Source of the DNA: UBA6109 sp964506465
GTDB taxonomy: Bacteria; Desulfobacterota; Syntrophia; Syntrophales; UBA6109
DNA length: 64,000 nucleotides
Reading direction: 5' to 3'
Assembly (NCBI GenBank): GCA_964506465.1
Contig: CAZDLM010000008.1
Coordinates: 1-64,000, forward strand
Positions 24,608-33,014 of this stretch are shown here, one piece after another. A model generated the notes under the pieces. It was not told where the DNA came from and searched no databases. It was given only the letters and a program-made list of their open reading frames with translations. Numbering within the stretch: position 1 is the first letter of the stretch; each line of letters begins with the position of its first letter. Position numbers and translations under genes: made by a program.

Positions 24608-25006
24608 CTATTTCTTCGCCGGGGAACGGAAGGATGTCTCCTTCCCGGCGGGAGGATCGGCGCCTCCGATCGCGCGCGAAATGTACGGTATCGAAGACCG
24701 CCAGACATCGAGCGCCACGCGGTACGCCTCGAGCCCCGACGGCGTCAGCGCGTAGACCCTTCTCTTCTGCGCGCCCTTGAGCTGCCGATCTTCGCTGACT
24801 TCCGCGTAGCCGTGCTGCGTCAGTTCCTTGAGGATCGGATAGATCGTGCCCAACGTCGGTATGCAGCAGCCGCAGGTAAGGGATTCCAGCTTCTTCAATA
24901 TCCCGTAGCCGTGGTTGCGTCCTTCCGCCAGGATCTTCAGGACGAGGATCTTGGTGAATCCGATATTGATCGCGGCTTTCCAGTAGCTGACGTTCGTAAG
25001 ATCCAT
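24608..25006 (-). CDS. PadR-family regulator with CGCC motif
   Basis: 132 residues. KILVLKILAEGRNHGYGILK and GTIYPILKELTQHGYAEVSE are the winged-helix signatures of PadR regulators, with the C-terminal helical part ending in a charged tail. Unusually, the segment before GTIYPIL reads SLTCGCCIPTL, with three cysteines (C45, C47, C48) near the DNA-binding wing. These could sense a thiophilic metal or metalloid and release DNA. A palindrome (25032-25056) lies directly upstream, and the metal-linked permease directly downstream, so it is probably its repressor. A shortened duplicate of this gene's start is found at 59283-59412. Confidence 0.75.
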   Translation of the reverse strand: MDLTNVSYWKAAINIGFTKILVLKILAEGRNHGYGILKKLESLTCGCCIPTLGTIYPILKELTQHGYAEVSEDRQLKGAQKRRVYALTPSGLEAYRVALDVWRSSIPYISRAIGGADPPAGKETSFRSPAKK

Positions 25007-25031
25007 GGGACGACGTCCTCCGTCCGTCTGT

Positions 25032-25056
25032 CATTATATTGAATGTCTTTATAATG
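25032..25056. promoter_or_regulatory. palindromic operator and -10 region of padR
   Basis: CATTATA (25032-25038) and TATAATG (25050-25056) form an inverted repeat with 11-bp spacing. On the minus strand the left arm reads TATAATG and can serve as the -10 box of the padR transcript. A protein bound here would block transcription, so autorepression is likely. The same element is duplicated near 59363-59387. Confidence 0.5.
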
Positions 25057-25353
25057 GCTGATGTCATAATGCCCGCAGCTTGTCAAGCACTTCCCGTGCG
25101 AGACTGCCCCGCCGTTGACTCATAATAAGGTGTTACCAGCGAGTGGGAAGACAGGGGGAGTCTTGATACGTGTCGTGAAAATCGGCCGGCGGGCGGCAAC
25201 TACATTTGCGCCGTCATGCAACTGCGGAATATGGGGACACCTTCAAAGGCGAGACGATTTCGACAATCACCTTGGCTCAAGCCGGCCTGATCATGCCATT
25301 CGGCCTCTGCATCTCCGGCATAGGCAGTGATAACCGGAAGGCCTGTTCTACTC

Positions 25354-26337
25354 TCAAGCCATCACATACTTTATCGTGCCATTCTGACTCTTGCGCCTTA
25401 CCTTGCCGTTGGCTTCCAGATGCCTGACGTGCGCCATGGCTTCCCCGAAGGCAAACCACTTCTGCGGGGGCGGGAACTCTTCCCAAGTTTTGGCGGTTAT
25501 GTCCCATTTGATGTGGGAAGCTATCTGAAGGACATCCTTTGCGCCATCCCCCAGGGCCGCCAGTACTTCATTCAGGCGACTGTCATGGTGATCCTGCAAC
25601 TCCTTGACTCTTCTCGGCAGGTCATGCACCAGACGACGGTGTCCCGTCAGCACGAGCCGCACGGCAAGAGCGTTGACCTTCTCAAGACTGGCCAAATACT
25701 GCCCAAGCGCATCTTCCATTTCTATCCAGTGAGCAATATTGGGGGTAATATCAAAAAGAATATGGTCGCCTGCAATCAGGATCTTATGATTTGCCTCATA
25801 AAGACTTGTGTGCCCCGGCGAATGCCCCGGGGTGGACACGCACCTGAAGTGAAAATTTCCTATGTCTATCGCGTCGCCGTCTTTGACAATCGTAAAATTG
25901 AGCTTTCTCTTTAAACCGTACTTGTGTGCCGGATGACTCTTCATGGAAACCCACGCACTATCAGGAGGGAAGCCATTGGCCACATAAAGATCGATAAGCT
26001 CTTGCCAATAGCTGTCCCAGTTCTCCTCCTGAGAATTCATCATGCGTGTTTCCGGCTCATTGAAGTAGACTTTGGAGTTGTCGCGGGCCAGCATGTCGGC
26101 AAGCCCCATGTGGTCGACATGAAGGTGGGTAATAAAAATATCGGTCCTGTTCAAATCGACGCCAAGCTTCTGCAGGCTGTCCTCCATTACTTTCAGGCAT
26201 TCTTCGCGATGGAAGCCAGCGTCAATAATCAGAAACCGGTCACCGCCCTTGACAATATAAGAATTCAGCCATTTCAGCGGACTGCGCGGCAGGGGAATTT
26301 CGGTGCGGTACAAATTCGGAACGATCTCTTCGATCAT
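25354..26337 (-). CDS. metallo-beta-lactamase fold hydrolase
   Basis: 327 residues. FITHLHVDHMGLADM (H71, H73, D75, H76) is the HxHxDH dinuclear metal site, and STPGHSPGHTSLYE and LIAGDHILFDITP add the remaining ligands. After the MBL domain a 90-residue winged-helix-like tail follows (EVLAALGDGAKDVLQIASHI), as in LACTB2-type proteins. Such enzymes cleave thioesters, phosphodiesters or RNA. Given its position next to acyl-CoA genes, a thioesterase-like role is possible. It is separated from the first acyl-CoA dehydrogenase by about 240 bp, so co-transcription is uncertain. Confidence 0.75.
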   Translation of the reverse strand: MIEEIVPNLYRTEIPLPRSPLKWLNSYIVKGGDRFLIIDAGFHREECLKVMEDSLQKLGVDLNRTDIFITHLHVDHMGLADMLARDNSKVYFNEPETRMMNSQEENWDSYWQELIDLYVANGFPPDSAWVSMKSHPAHKYGLKRKLNFTIVKDGDAIDIGNFHFRCVSTPGHSPGHTSLYEANHKILIAGDHILFDITPNIAHWIEMEDALGQYLASLEKVNALAVRLVLTGHRRLVHDLPRRVKELQDHHDSRLNEVLAALGDGAKDVLQIASHIKWDITAKTWEEFPPPQKWFAFGEAMAHVRHLEANGKVRRKSQNGTIKYVMA

Positions 26338-26579
26338 GTTTGTGGTAACCTCCGATAGATCTTCTCGGCCGCGCTGAACGCAGACTGCACATCATTTCTT
26401 ACAATCGGCAAGGTGTCCGGGCTACAGACTTGCGAATGCTCTGCGGAATCTGGTTCAGCCCCTCCCTGCACCGGGTATACCCTTTGCGGCGGCCTGCCAG
26501 CCTTCACGCTGTTACAGAATGCGGACGCGCGTTTGCAGCCGCAACGGCGCCCAAACTGTTCGAACTCTCGGAATGCCGC

Positions 26580-27719
26580 CTATTTCATGAGTTTGCGAGA
26601 CATAATCAGTTTCATGATCTGATTGGTGCCTTCATAGATCTGCGTCATTTTCGCGTCCCGCATCATCCGCTCAAAGGGAAATTCTTTCATGTAGCCATAC
26701 CCGCCTGCAATCTGGAGCGCATCGGCCGTGACCTTCATGGCCGTATCCGATGCGATCATTTTGGACGCGGCAGATAAATAGCCTTTATTCGGATTGTCTT
26801 CGTCGATCAACTGCGCAGCTTGGTAAACAAGGCTCCTGGCTGCATCAACCTCGGCCGCCATGTCCGCCAGCATCCAGCCAATTCCTTGGAACTGACCAAT
26901 TGGCTTCCCAAATTGTTTCCTGTCTTTTGCATACTTCACAGCCTGCTCCAAAGCGCCCTTGGCGAGCCCGCAGGCCTGTGCGCCAATGACGGGCCGCGAG
27001 CGGTCCAATGCCTTCATGGCATAAACAAACCCGTTGCCCTCTTGGCCGATAAGATTATCCGAGGGAATTTCGACGTCCTCGAAAACCAGTTGGGCGGTCG
27101 GCGAACCCCTGATCCCCATCTTTCTGTCCCAACGGGCAACGGTTACTCCAGGGGCGTCCGTCGGTACAACAAAAGCACTGACCCCTTTGACTCCCTTGGA
27201 TGCATCGGTCATCGCAAAGAGTGTAATGATATCGGCGACCGGCCCATTGGTGACGAAGGATTTCGTCCCGTTGATGATGTACTTGTCTCCTTTCCGCACG
27301 GCCCGGCTCGCGATCGCCCCGGAATCGGAACCGGCGCCCGGTTCCGTAAGTCCGAAAGACATGATGACCTTGCCCGTCGCAACCATGGGACCGTATTTCT
27401 TCTTCTGCTCTTCCGTACCCCCGATCAGGATCGGATCCCACGCCACGGCCTGCGCTTGAACGATCAGAGATGAACTGACACAAGCCCTCGCAATCTCTTC
27501 GACGGCGAGGCAAATGTAGATATGCCCCTGATGCGTGCCGCCGTATTCTTCCGGCACTCCAAGTCCGAGAAGCCCCATTTCCTGAAATATCTCTTTCAAT
27601 TCCCAGGGAAATTCGCCCTTCTCATCTATCGCGGCCGCACGGGGTGCGACTTTGCTGTCGACCATTTTCCGAAGCTGGCCGGCAAACATTTTTTGTTCTT
27701 CGGTGTGCAGTAAATACAT
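26580..27719 (-). CDS. acyl-CoA dehydrogenase (last gene of catabolic block)
   Basis: 379 residues, the usual length. The family pattern is intact: GLTEPGAGSDSGAIAS in the FAD and substrate region, and the late MTQIYEGTNQIMKLIMSRKL with the catalytic base glutamate in YEGT, as in short-chain acyl-CoA and butyryl-CoA dehydrogenases. It transfers two electrons from an acyl-CoA to ETF. The gene begins directly beside an IS3 fragment, and there is no good ribosome-binding site (only CTCTAAG before the ATG), so its original upstream region has been replaced. Expression in its present state is uncertain. Confidence 0.85.
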   Translation of the reverse strand: MYLLHTEEQKMFAGQLRKMVDSKVAPRAAAIDEKGEFPWELKEIFQEMGLLGLGVPEEYGGTHQGHIYICLAVEEIARACVSSSLIVQAQAVAWDPILIGGTEEQKKKYGPMVATGKVIMSFGLTEPGAGSDSGAIASRAVRKGDKYIINGTKSFVTNGPVADIITLFAMTDASKGVKGVSAFVVPTDAPGVTVARWDRKMGIRGSPTAQLVFEDVEIPSDNLIGQEGNGFVYAMKALDRSRPVIGAQACGLAKGALEQAVKYAKDRKQFGKPIGQFQGIGWMLADMAAEVDAARSLVYQAAQLIDEDNPNKGYLSAASKMIASDTAMKVTADALQIAGGYGYMKEFPFERMMRDAKMTQIYEGTNQIMKLIMSRKLMK

Positions 27720-27720
27720 C

Positions 27721-28067
27721 TTAGAGAATGGCCCGCATCGTTCGCTGCAGAGTCTCTTCGTCTCGACCCGCCTGCCGGCTGGGTTTTAAAGCCTTTTCGC
27801 AAGCGCCTCCTGCAGCCGGTGCTTGTCGAGACTTAGATTCACCACCATCTGTTTGAGCTTCTGGTTTTCCCTTTCGATTTGCCGGAGCAGCGCCAGCCTG
27901 CTCACACTCGGCCCTCCGTACTTCTTCCGCCAAGTGTAGTAGGTCTGATCCGTAATGCCCAACTGCCGGATCAATTCAGACACCGACATCCCCATTTCAA
28001 CCTGCCTTAGTGCGCAGGAGATCTGCTCCGTCGTAAACTTCTTGTTCACGTCTTTCACCCTCCTCAT
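27721..28067 (-). mobile_element. IS3-family insertion sequence remnant
   Basis: It holds an orfA (27786-28067) and the first 20 or so codons of an overlapping orfB frame (KALKPSRQAGRDEETLQR) that is cut off at 27721. The transposase catalytic domain (DDE) is missing. The junction lies right at the start codon of the acyl-CoA dehydrogenase. The terminal inverted repeats were not found. Confidence 0.65.
27786..28067 (-). CDS. IS3-family transposase OrfA
   Basis: 93 residues. KKFTTEQISCALRQVEMGMS, then ELIRQLGITDQTYYTWRKKY and a leucine zipper (LALLRQIERENQKLKQMV, LQEALAKRL) are the HTH and dimerisation parts of an IS3-group OrfA (IS2/IS407-like). In intact elements OrfA and OrfB are joined by -1 frameshifting. 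OrfB is missing here apart from a short stub, so the element cannot move by itself. The copy probably marks an old insertion between the SDR relic and the acyl-CoA dehydrogenase. Confidence 0.8.
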   Translation of the reverse strand: MRRVKDVNKKFTTEQISCALRQVEMGMSVSELIRQLGITDQTYYTWRKKYGGPSVSRLALLRQIERENQKLKQMVVNLSLDKHRLQEALAKRL

Positions 28068-28212
28068 TTACAATTCGATTCCGGCACTCACGTAAACGTA
28101 TCTGCAGTAATAAAGCGGCGTTTGGCGGACCAAATGACTTATGAGGCTTCGGACGTTTCACGCACTTGACGTACTGCTGCAGCGGACAGTGATATCAGTG
28201 AACAATTCACAA

Positions 28213-28641
28213 TCAACCTCGAGATCCGCGTCTGACGCACCCGTGGATGAAATAAACCTCTCCAGCCATTGCCTCGTTGCGGTACAGTTCGGAGACGAGC
28301 GAAGCGACTTCGTCCGGTTCGATGAACCGTCCGATCGGTATCCCTTTCAAGGCGCTTGCGAGCCTTTCTGATCCGCTCCCTTCAGCAGGGGTGTGTCAAC
28401 GTACCCTGGTGCAACCGCTACACAGCGTATGCAGTCCGACAAACCGCGACGGAAGAATTCAGCAGTGATCACCTTGGGAAAGACCGACATGGCCGCCTTG
28501 GAGGACGCATAATTGATCTGCCCCACCGTTCCCAGCGAAAAGATCGACGAGATCAGGCAGATGAGCCCGCGGGAGTCGCTGTTGACCATCTGTTCGACGC
28601 AGTCACGGACCGTGAGGAAGACACCCGTTAAATTGATGCCT
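28213..28641 (-). pseudogene. short-chain dehydrogenase (SDR), truncated and frameshifted
   Basis: On the minus strand the reading GINLTGVFLTVRDCVEQMVN, LICLISSIFSLGTVGQINYA, SSKAAMSVFPK (YxxxK active site) and VAVAPGYVDTPLLKG is the C-terminal two-thirds of an SDR. The frame then shifts near 28360. A second frame continues KGIPIGRFIEPDEVASLVSE and ends HGCVRRGSRG at 28213. The nucleotide-binding N-terminus (about 90 residues) is missing before 28641. It is a dead gene fragment, possibly once a hydroxyacyl or polyol dehydrogenase of this island. Confidence 0.75.
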
Positions 28642-28735
28642 AACTCTCCTCCTTATTCAACTAGTCGTGATCCCTCACCCTTCACAGGCATCAGGCTTTC
28701 ACGATCCGTAGAGTCATTTTCAAGTCGTTCTCCGC

Positions 28736-29998
28736 TCACTTTCTCTCCACGATCATGCAGATGCCCTGACCGCCGCCGCCGCAGATCGTCTCCAATCCCC
28801 AGCGAACCTTGCTCCGCTTCATCTCATGAAGAAGCGTCACCATGCGCATCACGCCCGTCGCCCCGATCGGATGTCCCAGCGAAATCCCCGAACCGTTCAC
28901 GTTCACCTTCGCCTCCATCTCCGCATCGCTCAAACCGGACATCCGCGCATCCGCAAGACACTGCACCGCAAACGCCTCCTGAACTTCAATCAAGTCCATC
29001 TCCCCGATCTTGACTCCGGCCTTCTTCAAGGCCTTGTTCACCGCATCCGGCACCGCCGGATATGTCACCGTCGGGTCCGTCGCCGCCACCGCGCATGACC
29101 GGAAATACGCCAGAGGCTCCACTCCCAGTTCCTTCGCCTTCCGCTCCGACGCCAGGATCAATACCGCCGCCCCGTCGTTCTCCGATGACGAGTTCGCCGC
29201 CGTGCACACCCCGTCCGGATACACCGGCTTGAGCTTCGCGATCTTCTCCAACGTCGTGTCGCGCCTCGGACCCTCGTCCACGGCAAACATCACTTCGCCC
29301 GCCTTGCCGCCCGACACCGGCACCGGAACGATCTCACCGGCAAACTTCCCCGCATCCCACGCCGCAATCGCCCGCTGGTGGCTCCGGATCGCCCACCGGT
29401 CCGCCTCTTCCCGCTTGATCCCCTCGCGCTTTGCCGCTACCTCCGCCCACGTCATCATCGAACTCAATTCGCCATAGCGCTTGATCGGCTGACTCATCAC
29501 GCGCGCCCGCTGGATCCGATCATAAAGGGGAATCCCCCACATCGCCAGCGCCCCGTGTCCCTTGGGCATGAATCCGTATTTCTCGTGCTTCTTGCCCCCC
29601 AGCCCCCACTTGATGTCCCCGGGAATATACATCTCCGCCTGGCTCATCGAATCCATCCCGCCGGCCGCCACGATCTCCGCGTTTCCCGTCTGAATCTTCA
29701 TCGCCCCGATAAATATCGAGTCCAGTCCCGAACAGCACCGCCGGTCCAGCACCATCCCCGGAATCGTGTCCGGCCACCCCGCGTCCAGCACCGCCATCCG
29801 CGCGCCGTTCGCACACTCTCCGTTCTGGTACGCGCTTCCCATGATCACGTCTTCGATCGTCGCCGGGTCCACCTTCGCGCGCTTCGCCGCCTCCGCCAGA
29901 ACCAGCCCGCCCAACCGATATACCGGCACGTCACGAAGCGATCCGCCGTATCCGCCGATCGCCGTACGTACGCCGCTCAATATCACCACCTTCTCCAT
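28736..29998 (-). CDS. thiolase (acetyl-CoA acyltransferase type)
   Basis: 420 residues from MEKVVILSGVRTAIGG. The catalytic cysteine lies in LDRRCCSGLDSIFIG. NVNGSGISLGHPIGATG carries the histidine, and CGGGGQGICM the second cysteine, so it should be active. Thiolases split 3-ketoacyl-CoA with CoA to shorten the chain. It is the last enzyme of the block with the 4-hydroxybutyryl-CoA dehydratase, which is consistent with the final thiolysis. A second thiolase heads the other block (57484-58629). The start was chosen after the ribosome-binding site GAGGAGTGCAT. Confidence 0.9.
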   Translation of the reverse strand: MEKVVILSGVRTAIGGYGGSLRDVPVYRLGGLVLAEAAKRAKVDPATIEDVIMGSAYQNGECANGARMAVLDAGWPDTIPGMVLDRRCCSGLDSIFIGAMKIQTGNAEIVAAGGMDSMSQAEMYIPGDIKWGLGGKKHEKYGFMPKGHGALAMWGIPLYDRIQRARVMSQPIKRYGELSSMMTWAEVAAKREGIKREEADRWAIRSHQRAIAAWDAGKFAGEIVPVPVSGGKAGEVMFAVDEGPRRDTTLEKIAKLKPVYPDGVCTAANSSSENDGAAVLILASERKAKELGVEPLAYFRSCAVAATDPTVTYPAVPDAVNKALKKAGVKIGEMDLIEVQEAFAVQCLADARMSGLSDAEMEAKVNVNGSGISLGHPIGATGVMRMVTLLHEMKRSKVRWGLETICGGGGQGICMIVERK

Positions 29999-30044
29999 GA
30001 ATATGCACTCCTCACATCCCAAAACAAAAACGTCAGGTTCCTTC

Positions 30045-30827
30045 CTACTTGCCCTTGTAAGCCGGCTTCCTCTTCTCCAGAAACGCCCGCATCCCTTCCT
30101 TCTGGTCCTCGCTCGAAAAGGCCATCGAAAAACAGGCGTTCTCGATCGCCGCCGCCGTCCGCAAGTCCGCATTCGCCGCATTCTGGATGCTGTACTTCGC
30201 CAGTCCCAGCGCAACGGGGCTGTGCTTCGTCATCATCCGCGCCATGTTCAGCGCCTCCTCCATCAGCTTGTCGTCCTCCACCACCGCGTTCACGAGATTG
30301 ATCCGGCAGGCCTCCTCGGCCGAAATGATCTTCCCCGTCATCACCAGCTCCTTCGCCTTCCCGATCCCCACGAGCCGCGTCAGGCGCACCGTGCCCCCTC
30401 CGCCCGGAATGATCCCGATGTTGATCTCCGCCTGCCCCATCTTTGCGCTCTTCGACGCGATACGGATGTCACAGGCCATGGCCAATTCGCACCCGCCCCC
30501 CAGGGCGAATCCTGCGATCGCTGCAACGATCGGCTTGGCCACCTTCTCCATCTGGAAGGTCAAATCGGCAACGGACAACCGGTAAAATTGCTCCATGGCC
30601 GTCTTTTCCACCATGGCGGCGATATCCGCACCGGCCGCGAATACCTTCTGTCCGCCCGTCAGAATGATGGCCCTCACCTCCCCATCTTGTTCCAATGCCG
30701 AAAAGGCTTTTCCCAGTTCCTCCCGCATCGTCTGGTTGATAGCATTCCGGACGTCCGGACGGTTCAGCGTGATGATGCCGATCCTGTCCGCCACGTTCTT
30801 TTCCACCAGTATCGTCTCGTACGACAT
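30045..30827 (-). CDS. enoyl-CoA hydratase/isomerase family
   Basis: 260 residues. VEKNVADRIGIITLNRPDVR and the oxyanion motif AIAGFALGGGCELAMACDIR, then AEINIGIIPGGGGTVRLTRL, match crotonase-type hydratases. Two glutamates near the active site (CELAMAC and QAEIN) are in place for water addition to a 2-enoyl-CoA. Its gene order between thiolase and acyl-CoA dehydrogenase suggests the hydration step of the same beta-oxidation-like pathway. A paralogue lies at 54507-55295. Confidence 0.9.
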   Translation of the reverse strand: MSYETILVEKNVADRIGIITLNRPDVRNAINQTMREELGKAFSALEQDGEVRAIILTGGQKVFAAGADIAAMVEKTAMEQFYRLSVADLTFQMEKVAKPIVAAIAGFALGGGCELAMACDIRIASKSAKMGQAEINIGIIPGGGGTVRLTRLVGIGKAKELVMTGKIISAEEACRINLVNAVVEDDKLMEEALNMARMMTKHSPVALGLAKYSIQNAANADLRTAAAIENACFSMAFSSEDQKEGMRAFLEKRKPAYKGK

Positions 30828-30903
30828 TTCCGCTATCCTCCGAAATCTATTTTTTTGTAGAAGCTCTTCATCGAGTCGTCGTTTCCAGGAGACCTGCCGG
30901 TCC

Positions 30904-32058
30904 TCATCGATTCGGGCTGTATCCGAGCGCCGTGTTGGCGACGATCAGAGTATGCATGTTCGACGTGCCTTCGAGCGTCTCGAACTGCTTGCTGTCCCGC
31001 AGAAACCTCCCGCAGGGATATTCGTTGGAATATCCGAAGGAGCCGAAAATCCGCATGCACTCATTCGCCGCGTGAACCGCGGCCTTCGCACCGAAGAGCT
31101 TCGCCATCGACGTCTCCATCGTGCTCGGCATTCCTTGGTCCTTCAACCATGCCGCCTTGTACACGAGTGCTGACAGAGCCTCGTGTTCCATTTTCATTTC
31201 AGCGATTTGCTGCTGGATGAGCTGATGATGTCCAATGGGGCTGCCGAATTGACACCGTTCGTTGGCATACTTTAATGAGGCCTCCAAACAAGCGGCGGAA
31301 AGCCCCAATGAGCCGGCGGCACAGCCGAGCCTCGTATGGTTCAATTGTGTCATGCAAATTTGAAAGCCTTTGTTCAATCCCCCAAGCACCAGTTCCTTCG
31401 GAACGCGCACATCCTCGAAAGCAATTTCCGCCGTGTCCGACGCCCACAGCCCCACCTTGTCATGTATCTTCTTGCGTGAAATACCCGGCAGGCTATAGTC
31501 CATGATCAGGCAGCTGATCCCCTTGGTGCCGGCATTGCGATCCGTTTTGACATACAGAAGACCGTGATCGCAGACGGTGCCGTTCGTGATCCACATCTTG
31601 CTGCCGTTGAGGACAAAGTGATCCCCCCTGTCCTCAGCGTAACACTTCATGGACGCTACATCAGACCCAACGTCGGCTTCCGTCATCGCGAAACTGCCGA
31701 CGTATTCGCCGCTGACGAACTTCGGGACGTACCGCCGCTTCTGCTCCTCCGTCCCGAAAGTCTGGATCGTCCATGCCGGCCCCCAGCACTGCATGTTGAA
31801 AGCCATTCTCCACGACGTGTGGACCTTCGACACCTCCTCGATTGCTAGAACGCCTTCCGTAAAGCCCATGCCGTTGCCGCCGTACTGCTCCTCGATGCAG
31901 AAGCCGAAAAATCCCAAGGCCGCCATCTTCTCGAAGATCTCCCGGCGCCAGAAATGGTTTTTTTCGTCTTCTTCCACATGCGGCCCGATCTCGTCCCGGG
32001 CGAAATTCCTTGCCATGTCCCGCAGCATCTGCTGCTCCGGAGTAAACGCGAAGTCCAT
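30904..32058 (-). CDS. acyl-CoA dehydrogenase
   Basis: 384 residues from MDFAFTPEQQMLRDMARNFA; a much longer open frame upstream is not coding. SFAMTEADVGSDVASMKCYA is the FAD/substrate region and TLEGTSNMH carries the glutamate at the usual catalytic position. It probably uses ETF as electron acceptor. The protein is one of four acyl-CoA dehydrogenases in the island and shares its N-terminal motif with the one at 41792. Which chain length it prefers cannot be read. Confidence 0.85.
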   Translation of the reverse strand: MDFAFTPEQQMLRDMARNFARDEIGPHVEEDEKNHFWRREIFEKMAALGFFGFCIEEQYGGNGMGFTEGVLAIEEVSKVHTSWRMAFNMQCWGPAWTIQTFGTEEQKRRYVPKFVSGEYVGSFAMTEADVGSDVASMKCYAEDRGDHFVLNGSKMWITNGTVCDHGLLYVKTDRNAGTKGISCLIMDYSLPGISRKKIHDKVGLWASDTAEIAFEDVRVPKELVLGGLNKGFQICMTQLNHTRLGCAAGSLGLSAACLEASLKYANERCQFGSPIGHHQLIQQQIAEMKMEHEALSALVYKAAWLKDQGMPSTMETSMAKLFGAKAAVHAANECMRIFGSFGYSNEYPCGRFLRDSKQFETLEGTSNMHTLIVANTALGYSPNR

Positions 32059-32093
32059 ATTTGAATTTTGTGCGTGAGTCCGTTTCGACGGGC

Positions 32094-32981
32094 TTACAGA
32101 CGAATATCCGTCCTGACCTTCTTTTCGCCGCTCGTGTAGTCGTACCAGCCCTTGCCGGTCTTGCGCCCCAGGTCCCCCGAGGTAACAAGCTTTCTCAGCA
32201 GCAGCGAAGGACACCACTTTGGATCCCGGTAGTTCTCCCACAGGGTCTCGAATACCGCCAGACCGATCTCCAGACCCACCTGATCCTGCAGCTCCAGCGG
32301 GCCCATCGGATGACCCAAACCGAACTTCATCGCCTTGTCGATATCCTCGATCGACGCCACACCCTCGGCAAGGCAGGCGTAAACCTCCGCCCGAAGCGCC
32401 GCATTGATCCGGTTCACCAGAAATCCCGGACCGTCCTTCACCAGCACCCCGACCTTCCCGATCTTCTCCGCAAGGGCCCGGATGACCGCCACCGTATCGT
32501 CGGACGTCTTCAGGCCACGGATGATCTCCACAAGCTTCATGATATGCGCCGGGCTGAAGAAATGCATCCCCACCACCTTGTCCGGACGCTTCGTCGCCGT
32601 CCCAAGCTCCGTGATCGGAATCGACGACGTGTTGCTCGCAAAAATGGCCTGCGGAGGGCACATCCCGTCCAGGTCCCGGAACAGCGACATCTTTTCCTCT
32701 TTCCTCTCGATGATCGCCTCGATGATGAAATCGCAGTCTTTCACCGCCTCCAACGATGTCGACGTCCGGATCCGGCCCAGAACCGAAGCCTTGTCCTGCT
32801 CCTGAATCTTCCCCTTCGCCACCGCCCCGGATAGATTCTTCTCGATCGCCGCCATCCCCTTCTTCACGAACGCATCGGCAACGTCCCGAATCACCACGTC
32901 GTGCCCCGCCGCGGCCATCACCTGCGCGATCCCTGATCCCATCAGTCCCGCGCCGATTACTCCCACCTTCCTGATCTCCAT
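32094..32981 (-). CDS. 3-hydroxyacyl-CoA dehydrogenase (NAD type)
   Basis: 295 residues. The Rossmann motif VGVIGAGLMGSGIAQVMAAA is followed by an Asp at the end of the second strand (VVIRDVAD, D33), which favours NAD. The catalytic dyad is present (GMHFFSPAHIMKLVEI, with His and Glu), and GPGFLVNRI introduces the C-terminal dimerisation domain. It oxidises the 3-hydroxyacyl-CoA formed by the neighbouring hydratase. It is one of five paralogues in the window. Confidence 0.9.
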   Translation of the reverse strand: MEIRKVGVIGAGLMGSGIAQVMAAAGHDVVIRDVADAFVKKGMAAIEKNLSGAVAKGKIQEQDKASVLGRIRTSTSLEAVKDCDFIIEAIIERKEEKMSLFRDLDGMCPPQAIFASNTSSIPITELGTATKRPDKVVGMHFFSPAHIMKLVEIIRGLKTSDDTVAVIRALAEKIGKVGVLVKDGPGFLVNRINAALRAEVYACLAEGVASIEDIDKAMKFGLGHPMGPLELQDQVGLEIGLAVFETLWENYRDPKWCPSLLLRKLVTSGDLGRKTGKGWYDYTSGEKKVRTDIRL

Positions 32982-33014
32982 AATGATCTCCCTCGCCGCT
33001 CGAAATTCCTCTTA

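Noticed and set aside
25086..25353. Possible short gene (reading GETISTITLAQAGLIMPF)
   Set aside because: No start codon with ribosome-binding site and no family; it might be an old remnant but cannot be supported.
28736..30214. Extended N-terminus of the thiolase (72 extra residues)
   Set aside because: The extension is an Arg-rich shifted reading of the adjacent hydratase gene, and the family starts at MEKVVILSG (29998).
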